Part shown: piece by piece, positions 34,528 through 46,714 of the stretch
Layout: the number at the start of each line of letters is the position of its first letter
How positions within the stretch are numbered: the stretch's first letter is position 1
Origin: Lycium barbarum
Lineage: Eukaryota > Streptophyta > Magnoliopsida > Solanales > Solanaceae
DNA: 64,000 bases
Direction of reading: 5' to 3'
NCBI RefSeq assembly: GCF_019175385.1
Contig: NC_083347.1
Coordinates: 122,520,124-122,584,123, forward strand
Translations under genes and position numbers: made by a program
Notes under the pieces: generated by a model
The model's input: only the letters and a program-made list of their open reading frames with translations
The model's database searches: none
What the model was told of the DNA's origin: nothing

Positions 34528-34970
34528 AACACGATTGTCCTTCTTGGGGTTGGTATTTAATTTCTGTCCCTCAAATTACTGGTTTTTAATTTTTGTCATT
34601 CGCCTAAAATACTCCGAGATGGGTTTGAACCCCGGCTAGTAAAAAAAAAAAAAATTCGCAATGCAAGGCTTCACGAAAAGTCTGGCCTATGTAGCAGACT
34701 TTGCCTTATAAGACAGATTTTTAGTTATGCCTTAAGGCAACTTCTGCCGCATAACTTTAGTTATGTCTTAAGTCAAACTCTATCGCAAAAGGCAGACTTT
34801 TTGCAAAGTCATCCCTTGCGATTTTTTTTTTGACTGACGGGGGTTCGAACCCAGAACTTCGGGTGTATTTTCGGCCACCTTTTTAAGCGAAGGACAAAAA
34901 TTAAAGACCAGCAATTTAAGGGACAAAAATTAAAGACCAGTGCCTTTGAAGACCAATCCGCGCAAAAAAT
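34528..34970. mobile_element. Long inverted-repeat element, copy 3
   Basis: Shortest near-complete copy: arms about 34528-34670 and 34810-34970 with GGTTTTTAATTTTTGTC, a B-box-like GGGGGTTCGAACCC and TTGCGATTTTTTTTTTGAC; short centre of CAGACTTTTAGTTATGCC modules. It lies between units A and B. Confidence 0.75.
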
Positions 34971-35099
34971 TGGTTGTACTGGGCTAACTTTGCCACTGGA
35001 TAACATTTACTCTGCCTGAGGTAGAGTTTTGCATTCAAAACTCTGCCTGAAGCCTAACTTTGGCCCGAATAGGCCTAATTTTGATACGAAACTCTATCT

Positions 35100-35895
35100 T
35101 GCGATTTTTTTATTTTTTTTTACTGAGCCGGGATTCGAATCCCAAACCTCATGATATTAGACGAAGGCAAAAAGTTAAAAACCACCAATTTGAGGGACAA
35201 AATTAAAGACCAGTGCCTTTGAAGGATAATCGTGCAAATGACCCACTGGTCCTCAAGACTTCTGTTTTATGATGTCTATAATGGGCCATTTCTGTTCAAG
35301 TTTGGCTAAAATGTATCTGGGCTAGTACACGTTCTCACTTTGCAAGGGCCATTGGCACAAATGTCACAATTTGTGGGTGGTCTTTAATTTTTGGCTCTCA
35401 AATGCGGTCTTTAATTTTTAGCCTTCAACATTTTTGGCGCGTCATAATTTAGAGATTTCGCAAGGCATAGTTTACGTGTAACTTATGTCTCTAATATACA
35501 CACAAATTATGGCGGACAAGTTAAAACTTTCAATACTCAACATACTCTGAAAAATGACTTAATTTTAGATTTCACTCCGCATAGTTTACGTTTAACTTCG
35601 CCATATGTATCATAACATCCACACAAATTATGCCGGACAAGACAAAACTTTCAACCCCCAACATACTATGAAAAATACTATACAGAACTTATGCCGCATA
35701 ACTTAATTCCTGCAGAATTTGTGCGAGCGAGACAAAAATTCAGTTTCCGAAAATAAAAATGTTATATAAATTATGTCTTGTGACGCAGGTTTGGATATTT
35801 TCATTAAATAAGTAATAGGGACAAAAATTAAAGACCACAAATATTAGGGACAAATATTAAAGACCAGTCCGTTTGAAGGACAATCCGCGCAAAAA
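35100..35895. mobile_element. Long inverted-repeat element, copies 4 and 5
   Basis: 35100-35235 is a lone right arm (TTGCGATTTTTTTATTTT, GATTCGAATCCC, TTAAAGACCAGTGCC) matching copy 1 of unit A, whose left arm is lost here. About 35365-35895 has both arms (GGTCTTTAATTTTTGGCTC; TTAAAGACCAGTCCG) around an unrelated-looking centre and matches copy 2 of unit A. Confidence 0.65.
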
Positions 35896-36239
35896 AGATG
35901 CTTTGCAACTGGCCCCTCTTTCGTTTATAACTTTTTTGTTATAAACATACACTACTTATTAAGCTACAAACATGGAATTGTACAGAGCTACCAGTTAGTT
36001 ATATGACCTTTTTCATATGAGATAATTCTGTAAATAATATACCGGAGATCTTAGTATAGAGTCAGTTTTTTCTACTCAAATAGTAAGTAAGCATGTGATA
36101 CTAGTTCCTCTAGAATTCAGCATACCATAATGTAACAAATACCATTTATAAAAAGGAGAAAAATACGGCTCACCTTAGGATGTGATGAGGCCTCTAAAAA
36201 ACTCCGAGATGACCGTGAAGTTTAAAATCTATCACGATA

Positions 36240-36705
36240 GGTTTTTGGTGGAGCTTTTGGTACTCCTCTATCTTTAACAAGAGGTCTCATATTCGAGTTC
36301 TGGTGTAAAGAAATGGATCATGGGCCTAACTCAACCTCAAAAGCTAGCTTATATGGGGAGGATTGCCCAAGTCCATATAAGGAGACCACCCATCTCATTA
36401 ACCACCGATGAGAGACTTTTTTTCATTCTTCAACACCCCACCTCACGCCCAGGGCTGGACATCTGGAGCGTGGGCAATTTAATTTGGGGGCCTAACATCG
36501 GGTGAGATGGGTCCTGCTTTGATACCATATAAAGAAATGGATCATGGGCCTAACTCAACCTCAAAACATCTGGAAATAAAATTGTAATAAAATTGTCTTT
36601 GATAGGAGTGTTTTAACCTGAAAAGTGAGACTTTAGGCGCGTATCCGAATTAGTCAGACACCTAACTTATGTATCAGACATCTGGTGGTGAGAAACCCAA
36701 AAAAA
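36240..36705 (+). mobile_element. SINE interrupted by a TRIM
   Basis: 36240-36303 holds the tRNA-like head (TGGTGGAGCTTTTGGTACTCC, TCATATTCGAGTTCTGG) and 36567-36705 the body (GTTTTAACCTGAAAAGTGAG, TGGTGAGAAACCC). Orthologous to 28676-28835. Confidence 0.7.
36304..36566 (-). mobile_element. TRIM with truncated second LTR
   Basis: A complete LTR (36304-about 36431, TGTAAAGAAATGG ... TTCTTCAACA) is followed by about 96 bp and then by the first 39 bp of a second LTR (36528-36566, TATAAAGAAATGG). Just before the second LTR, GCTTTGATACCA is the reverse complement of TGGTATCAAAGC, close to the initiator-tRNA primer site, so the element reads on the minus strand. No coding capacity. The rest of the second LTR is missing. 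Confidence 0.78.
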
Positions 36706-37589
36706 AAAAGGCTTAAGATCTCATATGCTGTTAATTAAGCTCTCTAAATATTTGAATACAACTGATAGTTATATAATTGATCTATATATTTATGCTTAGA
36801 TAAAATGCATGCACGTTTACTTTTGGCTTTTAAATTTTCTCCAAGTTTTAATGCATTCTATGTTTTGTATTTAATTTTTATTTTAAATTTATCCTTAATA
36901 AATTCAACTATTCAATAATGGCGTGGAGTGAAAAAGTTCAAAGGTTTTTGTGCCACCATTTATGGTCAGTGATTGAAGATGAGAAGGAATTAGTCCATCC
37001 TTTTCAGTTATTGTCAAACAAACCTACTGTTCAAGGTCTTACGTAACTATAGTCATTTTCTTTGAAAATTTACAATGGTCAATTCGAAGTATTCGATTAG
37101 TTCAAAACTCTTCCAGACGTGCAAAATTTTGTCGTTGAGCCATTTTAGGCTTAATTCTAGATTCTCTTAACCTAGTCATGATTTATTTATATGTGGTTTA
37201 TGGTTATATTTTATGTTATGTTGTTCATGCTCGACATGCTTAGAATATGGAGATGTATGGTTTTAGATCATTCCACATTATATTGAACAATTCATCTCGT
37301 GAGCTTTAACTCTTAAAGTTCAATAAAACTTTTCATTCAATGATTCTGTAATTATTAAAGTACCATATGGTATTGCTTATACAATAGTAATATACTAAGA
37401 AAATGGTTCAATACATCCCTACATCATTTATCTATTTTCATATCTTGGAAACTTTGACATAAATGTTTTAAAAATTATATACACCTTTAGTGTAAAGAAT
37501 GTTTTACAGGTCACTCAAAGTATATCTATAGATAAACTTCTTAAAATATTGAATTTGTAATCTTGAACATAAAAAGAGGTTATCTACTA

Positions 37590-37848
37590 CTCCCTCTGTT
37601 TCAATATATGTGAACCTTTTACTATTTGGGGAGTCTACGAGGTGGTTCTTTGACCACGTTTTCCTTATATTTTTTCTAAATAATTTGAATTATAAATTAT
37701 CATGACTTATAGTACTTCTAATGTAGTTTCTAAACATATAAATTTTATTTTTACAAACTCGAAAAGTCTATGCCAAAATTTTAGGTCAAAGTTATAAAGT
37801 TTGACCCTCATACTCCGAAAAAGTTCACATAAATTGAAACGGAGGGAG
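37590..37848. mobile_element. Stowaway MITE, 259 bp
   Basis: CTCCCTCTGTTTCAATATATGTGAAC left, reverse complement ending CGGAGGGAG right, TA on both sides. The same place in unit A (about 30919) lacks it. Confidence 0.88.
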
Positions 37849-37934
37849 TATACAATAAATAACCTAATAATATAAAAAAAATTCTTATACTAACATGGAT
37901 ATAACTGGAACTTAAGATATATGAGACTATTTTA

Positions 37935-38290
37935 GCAGTGGTAAAGAGAGAATAATCGACCAACAAGAATTGGGATGGAGTTGTAAGTACTAACAACAAC
38001 AACAACAACATACCCAGTGTAGTTTCTACAAGTGGGGTTTGGGGAGGGAAGGATGTACGTAGACCTTATCCCTATCTTTGTGGTTAGAAAGGTTACGTTG
38101 TTTCTGACGATAGACCCTCGACTCAAAAGATCGAATATAGTGATAAGTATTCTTTCAACCTTAATCAGAGATCTCGAGTTTGAGTCCTACACATAAAATC
38201 ATCTCTGTTACATAACAGTTTATCTCCCAATGTGAAATATCCTCATATGAATTCGAATTTAATTGAGATATCGAACATTAGGTGAAATTG
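37935..38290 (+). mobile_element. SINE split by a reversed TTG-tailed SINE, unit B
   Basis: Outer SINE 37935-37997 and about 38125-38290. Inner SINE on the minus strand about 37998-38120: a (CAA)n tract, ACCCAGTGTAGTTTCTACAAG, and GACCCTCGACTCAA. GTAAGTAC and ATAAGTAT flank the inner element. Same junctions as 29742-30080. Confidence 0.75.
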
Positions 38291-39917
38291 AATGAAAGAA
38301 AGAAGAGAGAATAATCCAGATTCTTCCGAGCATGTGGCGTGTGATGGCACAATTATATATTGGTTTGTCGTGTTTAAAATTATTTGCATTTGGGTTGTGG
38401 ATAATTCATAATTGCGTGGACCACGAAAGATGGACCGTCAGATGCGCCAAGCTGTGTGGGTAGCTTCGAATCAACGGTTAGAATCAAATCTAAAGCTAGA
38501 TAAGGTTTTTTAAGCCTAATAGTGAAGTATAAGTCATTTATTTGCCTCAGTATTTGCTGCGTTGTTTTTACTTTTGATGTAGGTTTTGTTTTTGGATTCT
38601 GTTCATTTATTTATCAAATATTATTAAATTTAGAACGACGATCTTGTCTTTTGCCTAGTTTTTCCAAGGTAAAAGTTAGTTGTACTAATTATTTTCTGCA
38701 TAAGTGAACTCAAAGATAATGTCATGAAGCTTCAACTTTTATAAATAAGTTAATGATTAAAAAAAAAAACCACTTGAATTATGCTTTTCTTTGTGAATTT
38801 TACATTAAAACTATGAGTTTTTCACCTTTTCTACTTGAACTATCATCATATGCATATATTAAAACACACCTCGAGTTCCCTTTTATTACCTGAACTATCA
38901 TCAAGGTGTGTTTTGATAGATAGACGGTGATAATTCAGGTAAGAAATGGGAACAACTCAAGTGAGGTGTGAAACTTGCGAAAAAATGATAGTTCAAGTGT
39001 GTTTTTTATCACAATCTCTTTACAAATTGAAAGAAGTTGAAATTTGATGATTGCGTCCTTGAGTACCTTCGAGAACTCTGACACTTTCAACATTAAAACT
39101 TAAAAGTATGAAATATACTTCATTTTTACGCACTATAATTGTAGTGTAACTTATGATAGCAAATTAGTTATTCTATTGTATCAATTTATGTGATAATATT
39201 TTTTTTTTAGTGTTTTTTTTAAACGAATGACTACTTTCTAAATTCAGAAATAATTTAGCTGAAACTTTTTATTTTATCTTTAATTAGAGCTTTTATAACT
39301 ATATATAAAGATAGGAGTAAGGTCAGCGTATATCTCACTGTTTCTAACTAGACCCACTTATGAGATCACACCAAATTTATTGTTGTGTAAGAGCTTTTAT
39401 AACCACATAGATTATATGAAATATAAATATGTATTTCAATTTTTTTTAACCACACAAATAATATGTGATCTTTATTACTACAAGTTCGAAAATTATTTGT
39501 TTCTTTCTTAAACTCTATATTTATTTGAACTTTACCATGTAAATTAAAACGAGAGCATTTACTCCTACCATAAGTATGCCAAATACGAGTAGCACTTATC
39601 ATAAGAGTTATATATAGTTGCCTTATAAACAATTTAATTACATAAATATTTTTTACACCACCAACACTTTCCTTTCCCAATCATTAGATATATAGTCAAG
39701 TAGTTAATGCATGCACAAAGCAAACCTATAGTTACACACAAACCAAAAGCCGTGAGTCGCAAGTAACAATATATGAAAGCTTCGTCTTTTTTTGGATTTA
39801 CAACTTCGAATGCGGGGACCACACTCAACCCCCCCCCCCCCAACCCCCCACCCCACCCCACACCATATACTGACTTCAAAAAGTTAACTCAATCATTCAC
39901 TACTTCCCCACAATTCC

Positions 39918-39925
39918 CTATAAAT
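39918..39925 (+). promoter_or_regulatory. TATA box of S40 gene B
   Basis: CTATAAAT 66-73 bp before the ATG at 39991, conserved with gene A; a 40-bp difference in leader length separates the two. Confidence 0.65.
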
Positions 39926-39990
39926 TCCTCTCATTTCTCCTCACTTTATCCAATTCCTCATCTTCCCTTGTTCAAATACACATTTTTCCC

Positions 39991-40425
39991 ATGGAGGAGG
40001 AATTTCAAGAATCCGAAGTCATTTTTCAAGAAAACATTTCAAACGAAGAAATCCACGAAGAAAATGATCAAGAAGAGTACTACAAACTCCAAAATCGAGA
40101 TTCTATCCGTTCAAACACTAGGAAGCTGCAGAGTAGAAAGAGGCCGAAGCGAATGTCCAATTCCGTCCCCATTAATATTCCCGAGAACTTGTCTAGAAAT
40201 AGTTCATGGTTCAAGTACGTGGAAAATAATGAATCGCGGTTTTTGGAAGACGGTGAATACGATGACGGAGAAATGGTGCCACCACATGTGATCACCAGCC
40301 GGAGAATCGCCGGAAAAATGATGACATTTTCTGTTTGTAGTGGTTATGGAAGGACATTAAAGGGAAGAGATTTGAGTCAAGTAAGGAATTCAATTCTTAG
40401 GATGACTGGTTTTCTTGAAACATAA
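39991..40425 (+). CDS. S40-type senescence regulator, copy B
   Basis: 144-aa intronless paralog of the gene at 33797. It differs at residues 18, 22, 27, 37, 38, 40, 103 and 111 only; six of the eight changes fall in the acidic N-terminus, while the C-terminal S40 block (MVPPHVIT, GRTLKGRDLSQVRNSILRMT) is kept apart from G103S and T111M. Nuclear senescence/stress regulator role is taken from the family. ATG start, length and stop are the same as copy A, with TATA at 39918 and AATAAA at 40600. An upstream poly-C run (39831-39842) and the different leader could change expression. A 172-aa ORF starting at 39773 in another frame is a shadow. Confidence 0.9.
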   Translation: MEEEFQESEVIFQENISNEEIHEENDQEEYYKLQNRDSIRSNTRKLQSRKRPKRMSNSVPINIPENLSRNSSWFKYVENNESRFLEDGEYDDGEMVPPHVITSRRIAGKMMTFSVCSGYGRTLKGRDLSQVRNSILRMTGFLET

Positions 40426-40599
40426 CTTTAGAGTTCAGTCGATAGGAAAATGGAAAAAAGAAAAAATATATTTGTAGCATCTTTTTGTTTTTTTTGAGTT
40501 CCAATTATGGAGGCTCATTAATTTCCATTCATCATTGTATTGGAGAAAATACAAGTAATTCAAACAAAAACTCATTATTCCACTAGTTAGAAAAAACTC

Positions 40600-40605
40600 A
40601 ATAAA
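40600..40605 (+). terminator. Polyadenylation signal of S40 gene B
   Basis: AATAAA about 175 bp after the stop, at the same relative place as in gene A. Confidence 0.55.
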
Positions 40606-40669
40606 GTGTGGAAAAATATTACAAATATGATGTTTGAATTTACTACCCTTAGTCTTAGTTGTAAATTAC

Positions 40670-41618
40670 TTCTATTATGCAGCTTTTGAAGAGGTCATGT
40701 AGTGGCAGATGTACAATATAAACTAGACTTTAGTCTAACTCAATGATTGAAGCTCGGACCATGTGTATGTTAAGAAATATCTATTGAATACGTACTAATA
40801 TATTTTGAATCCGGTAACCTAATGGGCAGCAAATTTAGTAGCATACCGAAGTCATAAAGTTCGAATAAATTTTGGATCCGCCTATATTATCAAGTCCGAG
40901 TTGAACTGTTGAAGTCGGAGAGTTATTGAAGCACTAGTCGATTAAAACATTCCATCAAAACAATTGATTTTGACTAACTCTTCTATGTACTTCTTTTCGT
41001 TCTGCTCTTAAAATCATTTCTGAATATGTATGCATGTGTGTATATAAACATGTGCGCATGCGTGCATGTATGATCTCAAAGTTGAAAAAAAAAATGTTCA
41101 AAAAGAAAAAAAAAAAAAACAAGAATTTGAATTTTGATTATTCCATTAGAATACATAATAGATTCTAGAATTATGTTTTACGCCACGGCGGAATTTACAT
41201 ATAAATTACGAGTTTACGTGAACTGATCAATAGCTTTCGACTATCAACTCAAGTATTATTATAAATTAATTCGGTATTGATATAAAAATTTGTAAATTTT
41301 AAATTCCAGATCTGTCTTTTTAGTGACAATGCCAATGGTGAAAGAATTGGTGACGAGAATTGCAAATCCAAGTAATGGCACATTTCTTTTGTCTCATCAA
41401 AAGAAAAAGCCAAACACAAACAGCTGGTTTTGAAGGATGGCAGGGCTATGTTTCTTTAATAAGTGTGAAGTGTACATAAATTAATGTATAAAAATTAAAG
41501 ACCAATAAACTATATATTACTATTTTTTATTTATAGTTTATGTTATTCAATACTAACAAAAGGAAAAAAGAGAACCATTAGGGAGTCGGTTTTCTTGGAT
41601 TATCCTATCATCATTTGA

Positions 41619-41660
<42 letters not shown>

Positions 41661-42726
41661 GTTATTTGATATTTGTAATTTATTAGTTTGACTAATTCAG
41701 ATTCGCATGGCAAGTGATAGGGCCATAAAGCAAAAAACAACTCCTACCAAGGGTTTCGCCATTCTTAGTGCACAATATCGAGACCTTTAATTAAAAGGGA
41801 AAAACGCTCTTATGAGAAGTATTTTCATTCTTAAAATTCGAAACTGAGACCTCCAATTTCGAGTGAAGGGATCTTATTCGTCTCACCATTCTCTGTATAT
41901 CTGATTGTTTGTTGTGGGTATGTAAACTTTAATAGGGAGTGTTTTCCCTGTAATGCAAAGGCAGCAGTAGCGTAGTGGCATCAGATTCATATGAACCTAG
42001 TACCTTCGATGCGCAACACAATTTTTAGTTTAAGGATCGACTAAAATTGCAACAAATTGTCGATATGAACCAATTTTGAAACACAATGAGTTCAAAGTTA
42101 GGAACCTGAAATGTTGAACTCAATACTTAAGTCCTGGGTATATGTCTTTGCTTTATTGGTATTACGCGATACTAATTCAGATTAGTTGGATCTCATATCG
42201 AAACCGGTGCGAAACAAAAAATTGTTTTAATTACTTATATGGGAAAACAAACGACACATTATTAAATGATAGTCACCTCCAAATATATTTTAAGTTTTTA
42301 ATTATTTCTTAAACTTGAATTTATTTTAGTCTTAAGAAACTTAATCTCTGCTGGAAGATAGGAGGCCAACAGGTTTCATGGATAAAGTCAAAAAGTTTAT
42401 CCAAGAATTAAGCAAAACGTAATAGAATAGAACAGCTATATGGGGAGAATATTTTCCCTTAATCAACATGCGAAAATCTGACAAAGAAATATTTAACAAT
42501 GAATAAAATATGGCTTAAGTTAAATAGCATATTAATGATCTGTAGGTTTGTTGTTTAAGGTACCACGTTGACATGATTACTGCATATTCTGGCAACAAAG
42601 ACAAATTAAGATACTACCAAATTGAGATTATAAAATAACGAAAAGTCAAAAACTGTACGATTGGATCTCTGAATATTGTGGGCGTTTAGAAAATGCTCAA
42701 CACCAATTATTATGCCTCAATCCATA
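40670..42726. other. Gene-free DNA with old repeats
   Basis: No gene seen. Degenerate dispersed repeat fragments (for example GGCGGAATTTACATATAAATT near 41188 and CAGCAGTAGCGTAGTGGCAT near 41964) and an ATT microsatellite at 41619-41660. Confidence 0.5.
41619..41660. repeat. ATT microsatellite
   Basis: About 14 units. Confidence 0.97.
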
Positions 42727-44135
42727 TCCATATATAATATAAAGTTAGGCATAGATAAGGTGATGTGACACCTCTCTATGGCCTAGAATGCTATTTATTT
42801 TTTTTCTCATTTTTTTGAATTTTATCTCTTTTATTTTAATTTATGTGATATTTTTAAAAGTACAAAAAAGTACCTCATTAATTCTCTAATAATTGCACCT
42901 TAATGTTCTCTACTATTATGATTAAATAGTCACGTTCTTGCTTTGGCCGGTTACAATTCTAAATCTAATCTATGACTTTTCATTTCCCCTAATCTTAGGT
43001 TAAAAGATTATCTTCTGATTAATTCACTATTGAAGAATGGACAGATAGAATCATTTCATCTTTTCTTTACTTTCTCTGAATTTGAAGAAGAGAAATTTTT
43101 ATGAATCAGACACTTCTCGGATTGTGAGGTTGCATTTAGCTTCACAAGTCTCGGATTGCTTCCGATAATTAGATGTGCGGTGATTTGACATAAACTTCAA
43201 AGATGAATCCATTGGTAAGTCTTCAGTTATTGCAGAAATATTTTCAGGTAAGTTTGGGAGTGTACAAAAAGTCAATGAATCGTGTATGTGTATACTAACA
43301 AATCACGGTTTCATTTGCGCATAAGTGGGGCATATTACGACTCTTCGTGTTATTAGGTACATTCGAAGTCTACTTTCATTTTGTGGAAGTGCAAATAATT
43401 TTGTTAATGATTTAATGCTTTTTGGGTTATCTTTGACCATGTATCTAATATATCTATTCATACACAACAATATTAGCAGATATGCTAATATGGAAAGCCG
43501 ATGAAAGATCTTAAAGACTAATTGTGCTCTCAATCTAGGAAATTAAATAAGGTCACATATGCAATGTCAATTATTGCAGAACAAGATCGACATATAGCAA
43601 ATGAATATTTTGATACTGATGAATAACAAAATAACTTCAACATGACATATAACTTGTAATTGCACAAAAATGTGTTAAATTGATTTCTTAAAAGGTGATA
43701 TTTTCCACCATTATGGCAGGATGAGCATTCTTCCTTTTGTGAACTATTTGTAACAGATATCTGCTATTTCGGATAGAAAAATAAAACATAAAATAGTTTT
43801 TGCAGGAATGTGTTTTAAATTGAAGCCCGACTTGATGAAATTGAAAAAGTTGGCACCAACGTGTATAGAAAGGGAGGCTTCGTCAAGTATAACAAGGTTC
43901 CAAGGAGTTCATTGAACGATAGTAGCTTATACATCTCCAGTTAATTTTTATGTTTTGCTTTTTCATGTTCATCTATACTAAATTAGTAGGGCTGCTTCAT
44001 ATTTGATCTAATATGCTCCTCACAATTCTTTTTGTCAATTTTTTAAGATAGAATGTTAAAAGAATCATGACGATATGTTCGATTTGTGATTTTTGATATT
44101 TTTATGATCGCGCTAAGCGCGGGTAAGTACACTAG
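42727..44135 (+). mobile_element. Non-autonomous Helitron, 1409 bp
   Basis: Starts TCCATATATAATATAAAG after an A and ends CTAG before a T. A perfect 6-bp stem CGCGCT-A-AGCGCG lies about 10 bp before the end. There is no Rep/helicase. Interior ORFs (for example 43303-43533 minus) have no recognisable domain. Confidence 0.72.
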
Positions 44136-44457
44136 TTTCAAATAAGATAGGATCGAATTACATGAGCGTTGTTCATTATTTTATTCACTTTGCAGCTTGT
44201 ATAGGTAGCGACTTGATATTTTCTGAATCATTATATGAAAAACTACAAAGACAATTCTTTCAACAACGACATGAAATTAAGAAGAATGGGTCGACGAAAT
44301 ATTAACAGAAGACTAAACAATATTGATATACCCTAGAATAATAAGTGTTTTTACCACTAAATATATTGACAGCCTCCGATTATTTCATTGAATTAAAATT
44401 TAAAATAGGTATGCTCAACGACATGAATCATTTGAAAAATAAACATATTCGTTCTAT

Positions 44458-44516
44458 ATCATATTTTTTACACGATCAATTAGAAAATTGACTCTGGTTC
44501 GTGTAAAAAATATGAT
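44458..44516. repeat. Perfect 18-bp inverted repeat
   Basis: Arms 44458-44475 (ATCATATTTTTTACACGA) and 44499-44516, 23-bp loop. Confidence 0.85.
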
Positions 44517-46714
44517 TAGGAGGACTACATGTGGAGAAATTTGGCATAAAGTTTGATATCGATTTCTCAGAATTTGATGACTCCAACTCCATTAACAATT
44601 AATTACGAATCATTTTCCGATTTTACACCTATTATCTCAAACGGATTAAACTAATACATTGAGAAATATAATTAACTAATTATTCATTTCAATTTAATAT
44701 TATATAATTGGACGATGTTGACAATTGGGATTATTGTATCTTTGTATTCTTTTAGGTGTGCTAGGTGTCAAAATTAAAAGAGATGATATTTACGTATCTG
44801 TTGCTTTCTTTGATTTGCTACTCTATTTCTTGTTTGGATGTTATAGAGATTCAAAACGTCCAAAAAAATCATTTATTGATTAATAGTATTGACCAATTCT
44901 ATAGACCATTTCTTGATTTTGTCGAATTGTATAAGCGTACGCATACATTTGTAATAACTTTCAGTTACATTCTCACAAAACTCTTTATATTTAATCTAAG
45001 AAAAAAGAATCAGATTTGCACATGAAAATATTCGAGATAAGGGTAAATAAATATTGTTTTTCGCTTTCTTCATTATTCTCTTTTTGTTTTTTTTTTGGAA
45101 AACCCTGGAACTTTTCTTTATCACAAAGTATAATTTTGTGGAAGTCCACAAAATTAAAGAAGCATCTAAAAACTCCCATTTTTTTTTTTTTGAAAAGTGG
45201 ATCATACACTTCTCGACTAAAATCTGTACTAAAAACGAACTAGTAATTTAGTTTGTGGTAATTAGGATAGCAATAATTACCATGCTAACTTTCAAACGTG
45301 AAATTCAGTTGATCAGACAGCAAGTGCATGCTAGTAACTCAAAGCAATAGGCAAAATACTTTTCAAATATGGAGATTATTGGAGAGGGAAAAGATGAGGT
45401 AAAATAACTATGGATTAATTTGAAAATGATTGATTGTTATATAACAAGTTCTTTTAAATGAAAATGATTTTCTAGCAATTCCTTTATTGAAGAAAACGTC
45501 TAGAATCAAATTATATAATTAAAGCATCGTGGCTTGAACAAATAGAATCGGTATATTAATAACACTTTTTTGTTCTCTAGTGCAACCTTTTTTCTCTTCC
45601 CAAAAAGAAGAAAAATAGCATTTTGCTGGTATAAAATTCATTGTACCTATTTTAGAACTTGTAGTTCTGATCACATGCATACAAAGATTCCACTTATTGT
45701 TTTCTAGCTTTTAACTTACCAAAATAGTCCGAATGTGTCAAAATCTTACATTTCAATATGTGACAAAACAATATGAAAATTTTATTCAAAACTTTAAAGC
45801 AATGGATGTAATAGTTCAAGATTGTAATAAGCTTTTCAAGAAAACGTCGTTTGTACAGTCAATACAGGACAGATATATTCTCTAATACCTTTACGTACGT
45901 GTAATATAATGAAATTCTTGGGTTTACATGGTTCGAAAACTTCTATTTTAATATATTTTTTCTTACCTTTTTTATCGACTTAATATTGAGTTTGAGAGAG
46001 AAGGATTAAGGCGCTATAGTGAATCGATGGAACGAAATAATTAAGAGATAATTAAAATTCTAGAGCAATTAGACGTCGATGGACTTGGTTGAGGGGGAAC
46101 ATGTGAGAAAATTAATTAATTTAGAAGTTGCATATTTACAATATAGACGTAGTGATCAGTTTTGGTACGTTTTCACATAATAACAAGATATTCAAATTTT
46201 AAGATTTATGTTAGCATATGGTATACGCGTTATCCAACAATAGGTATAACTAGGAATGCATGTGAATCTTTTCAGATTTAGTAGGTAAAAGAAGAAACAT
46301 TCGTGTTCAATTTCAAACCATGGAGATCATTAGAGAGTGTAAAAAGGGAAAAAGATATTTACTTGAGACACTATCAATTCAAGAATATTCTTAGTTCCAT
46401 CCTCTTCTAAATGATTTTTTTTTTGTCTTATTCAAGAAAACTTGTAGAATCAAATAAATTATCATGACTTGAAAAAGTAGTTAGTAGGACTAACACTTCT
46501 CTAAAAGGGACAAATGTAGCAAATTTTAGGTATATATTATTTCCTTCTACCTTTCAAACACTTGAAGATAAGGTTTTTATCCACTTGTTATGTTAAGAAT
46601 TCAAAATGTCTCAATAAAATGATACTCCTCTACCACAACAAGTGATTAGCCTAAAAATTGAACTAATAATCTCTAGCTAGCTATATATCACAATCGTGAT
46701 GTCACAATCAATTA

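Larger units (their letters stand above)
34965..40665. repeat. Segmental duplication, unit B
   Basis: Sister of 24190-34500. It keeps the empty sites of the unit A hAT (27462-28607) and truncated SINE, and has private insertions: a TRIM (36304-36566), a TTG-tailed SINE (37998-38120) and a Stowaway MITE (37590-37848). Confidence 0.88.

Noticed and set aside
39773..40291. 172-aa ORF over S40 copy B, and 33777-34097 over copy A
   Set aside because: Different frame from the conserved S40 protein; the start runs through a poly-C tract. Shadow ORFs.
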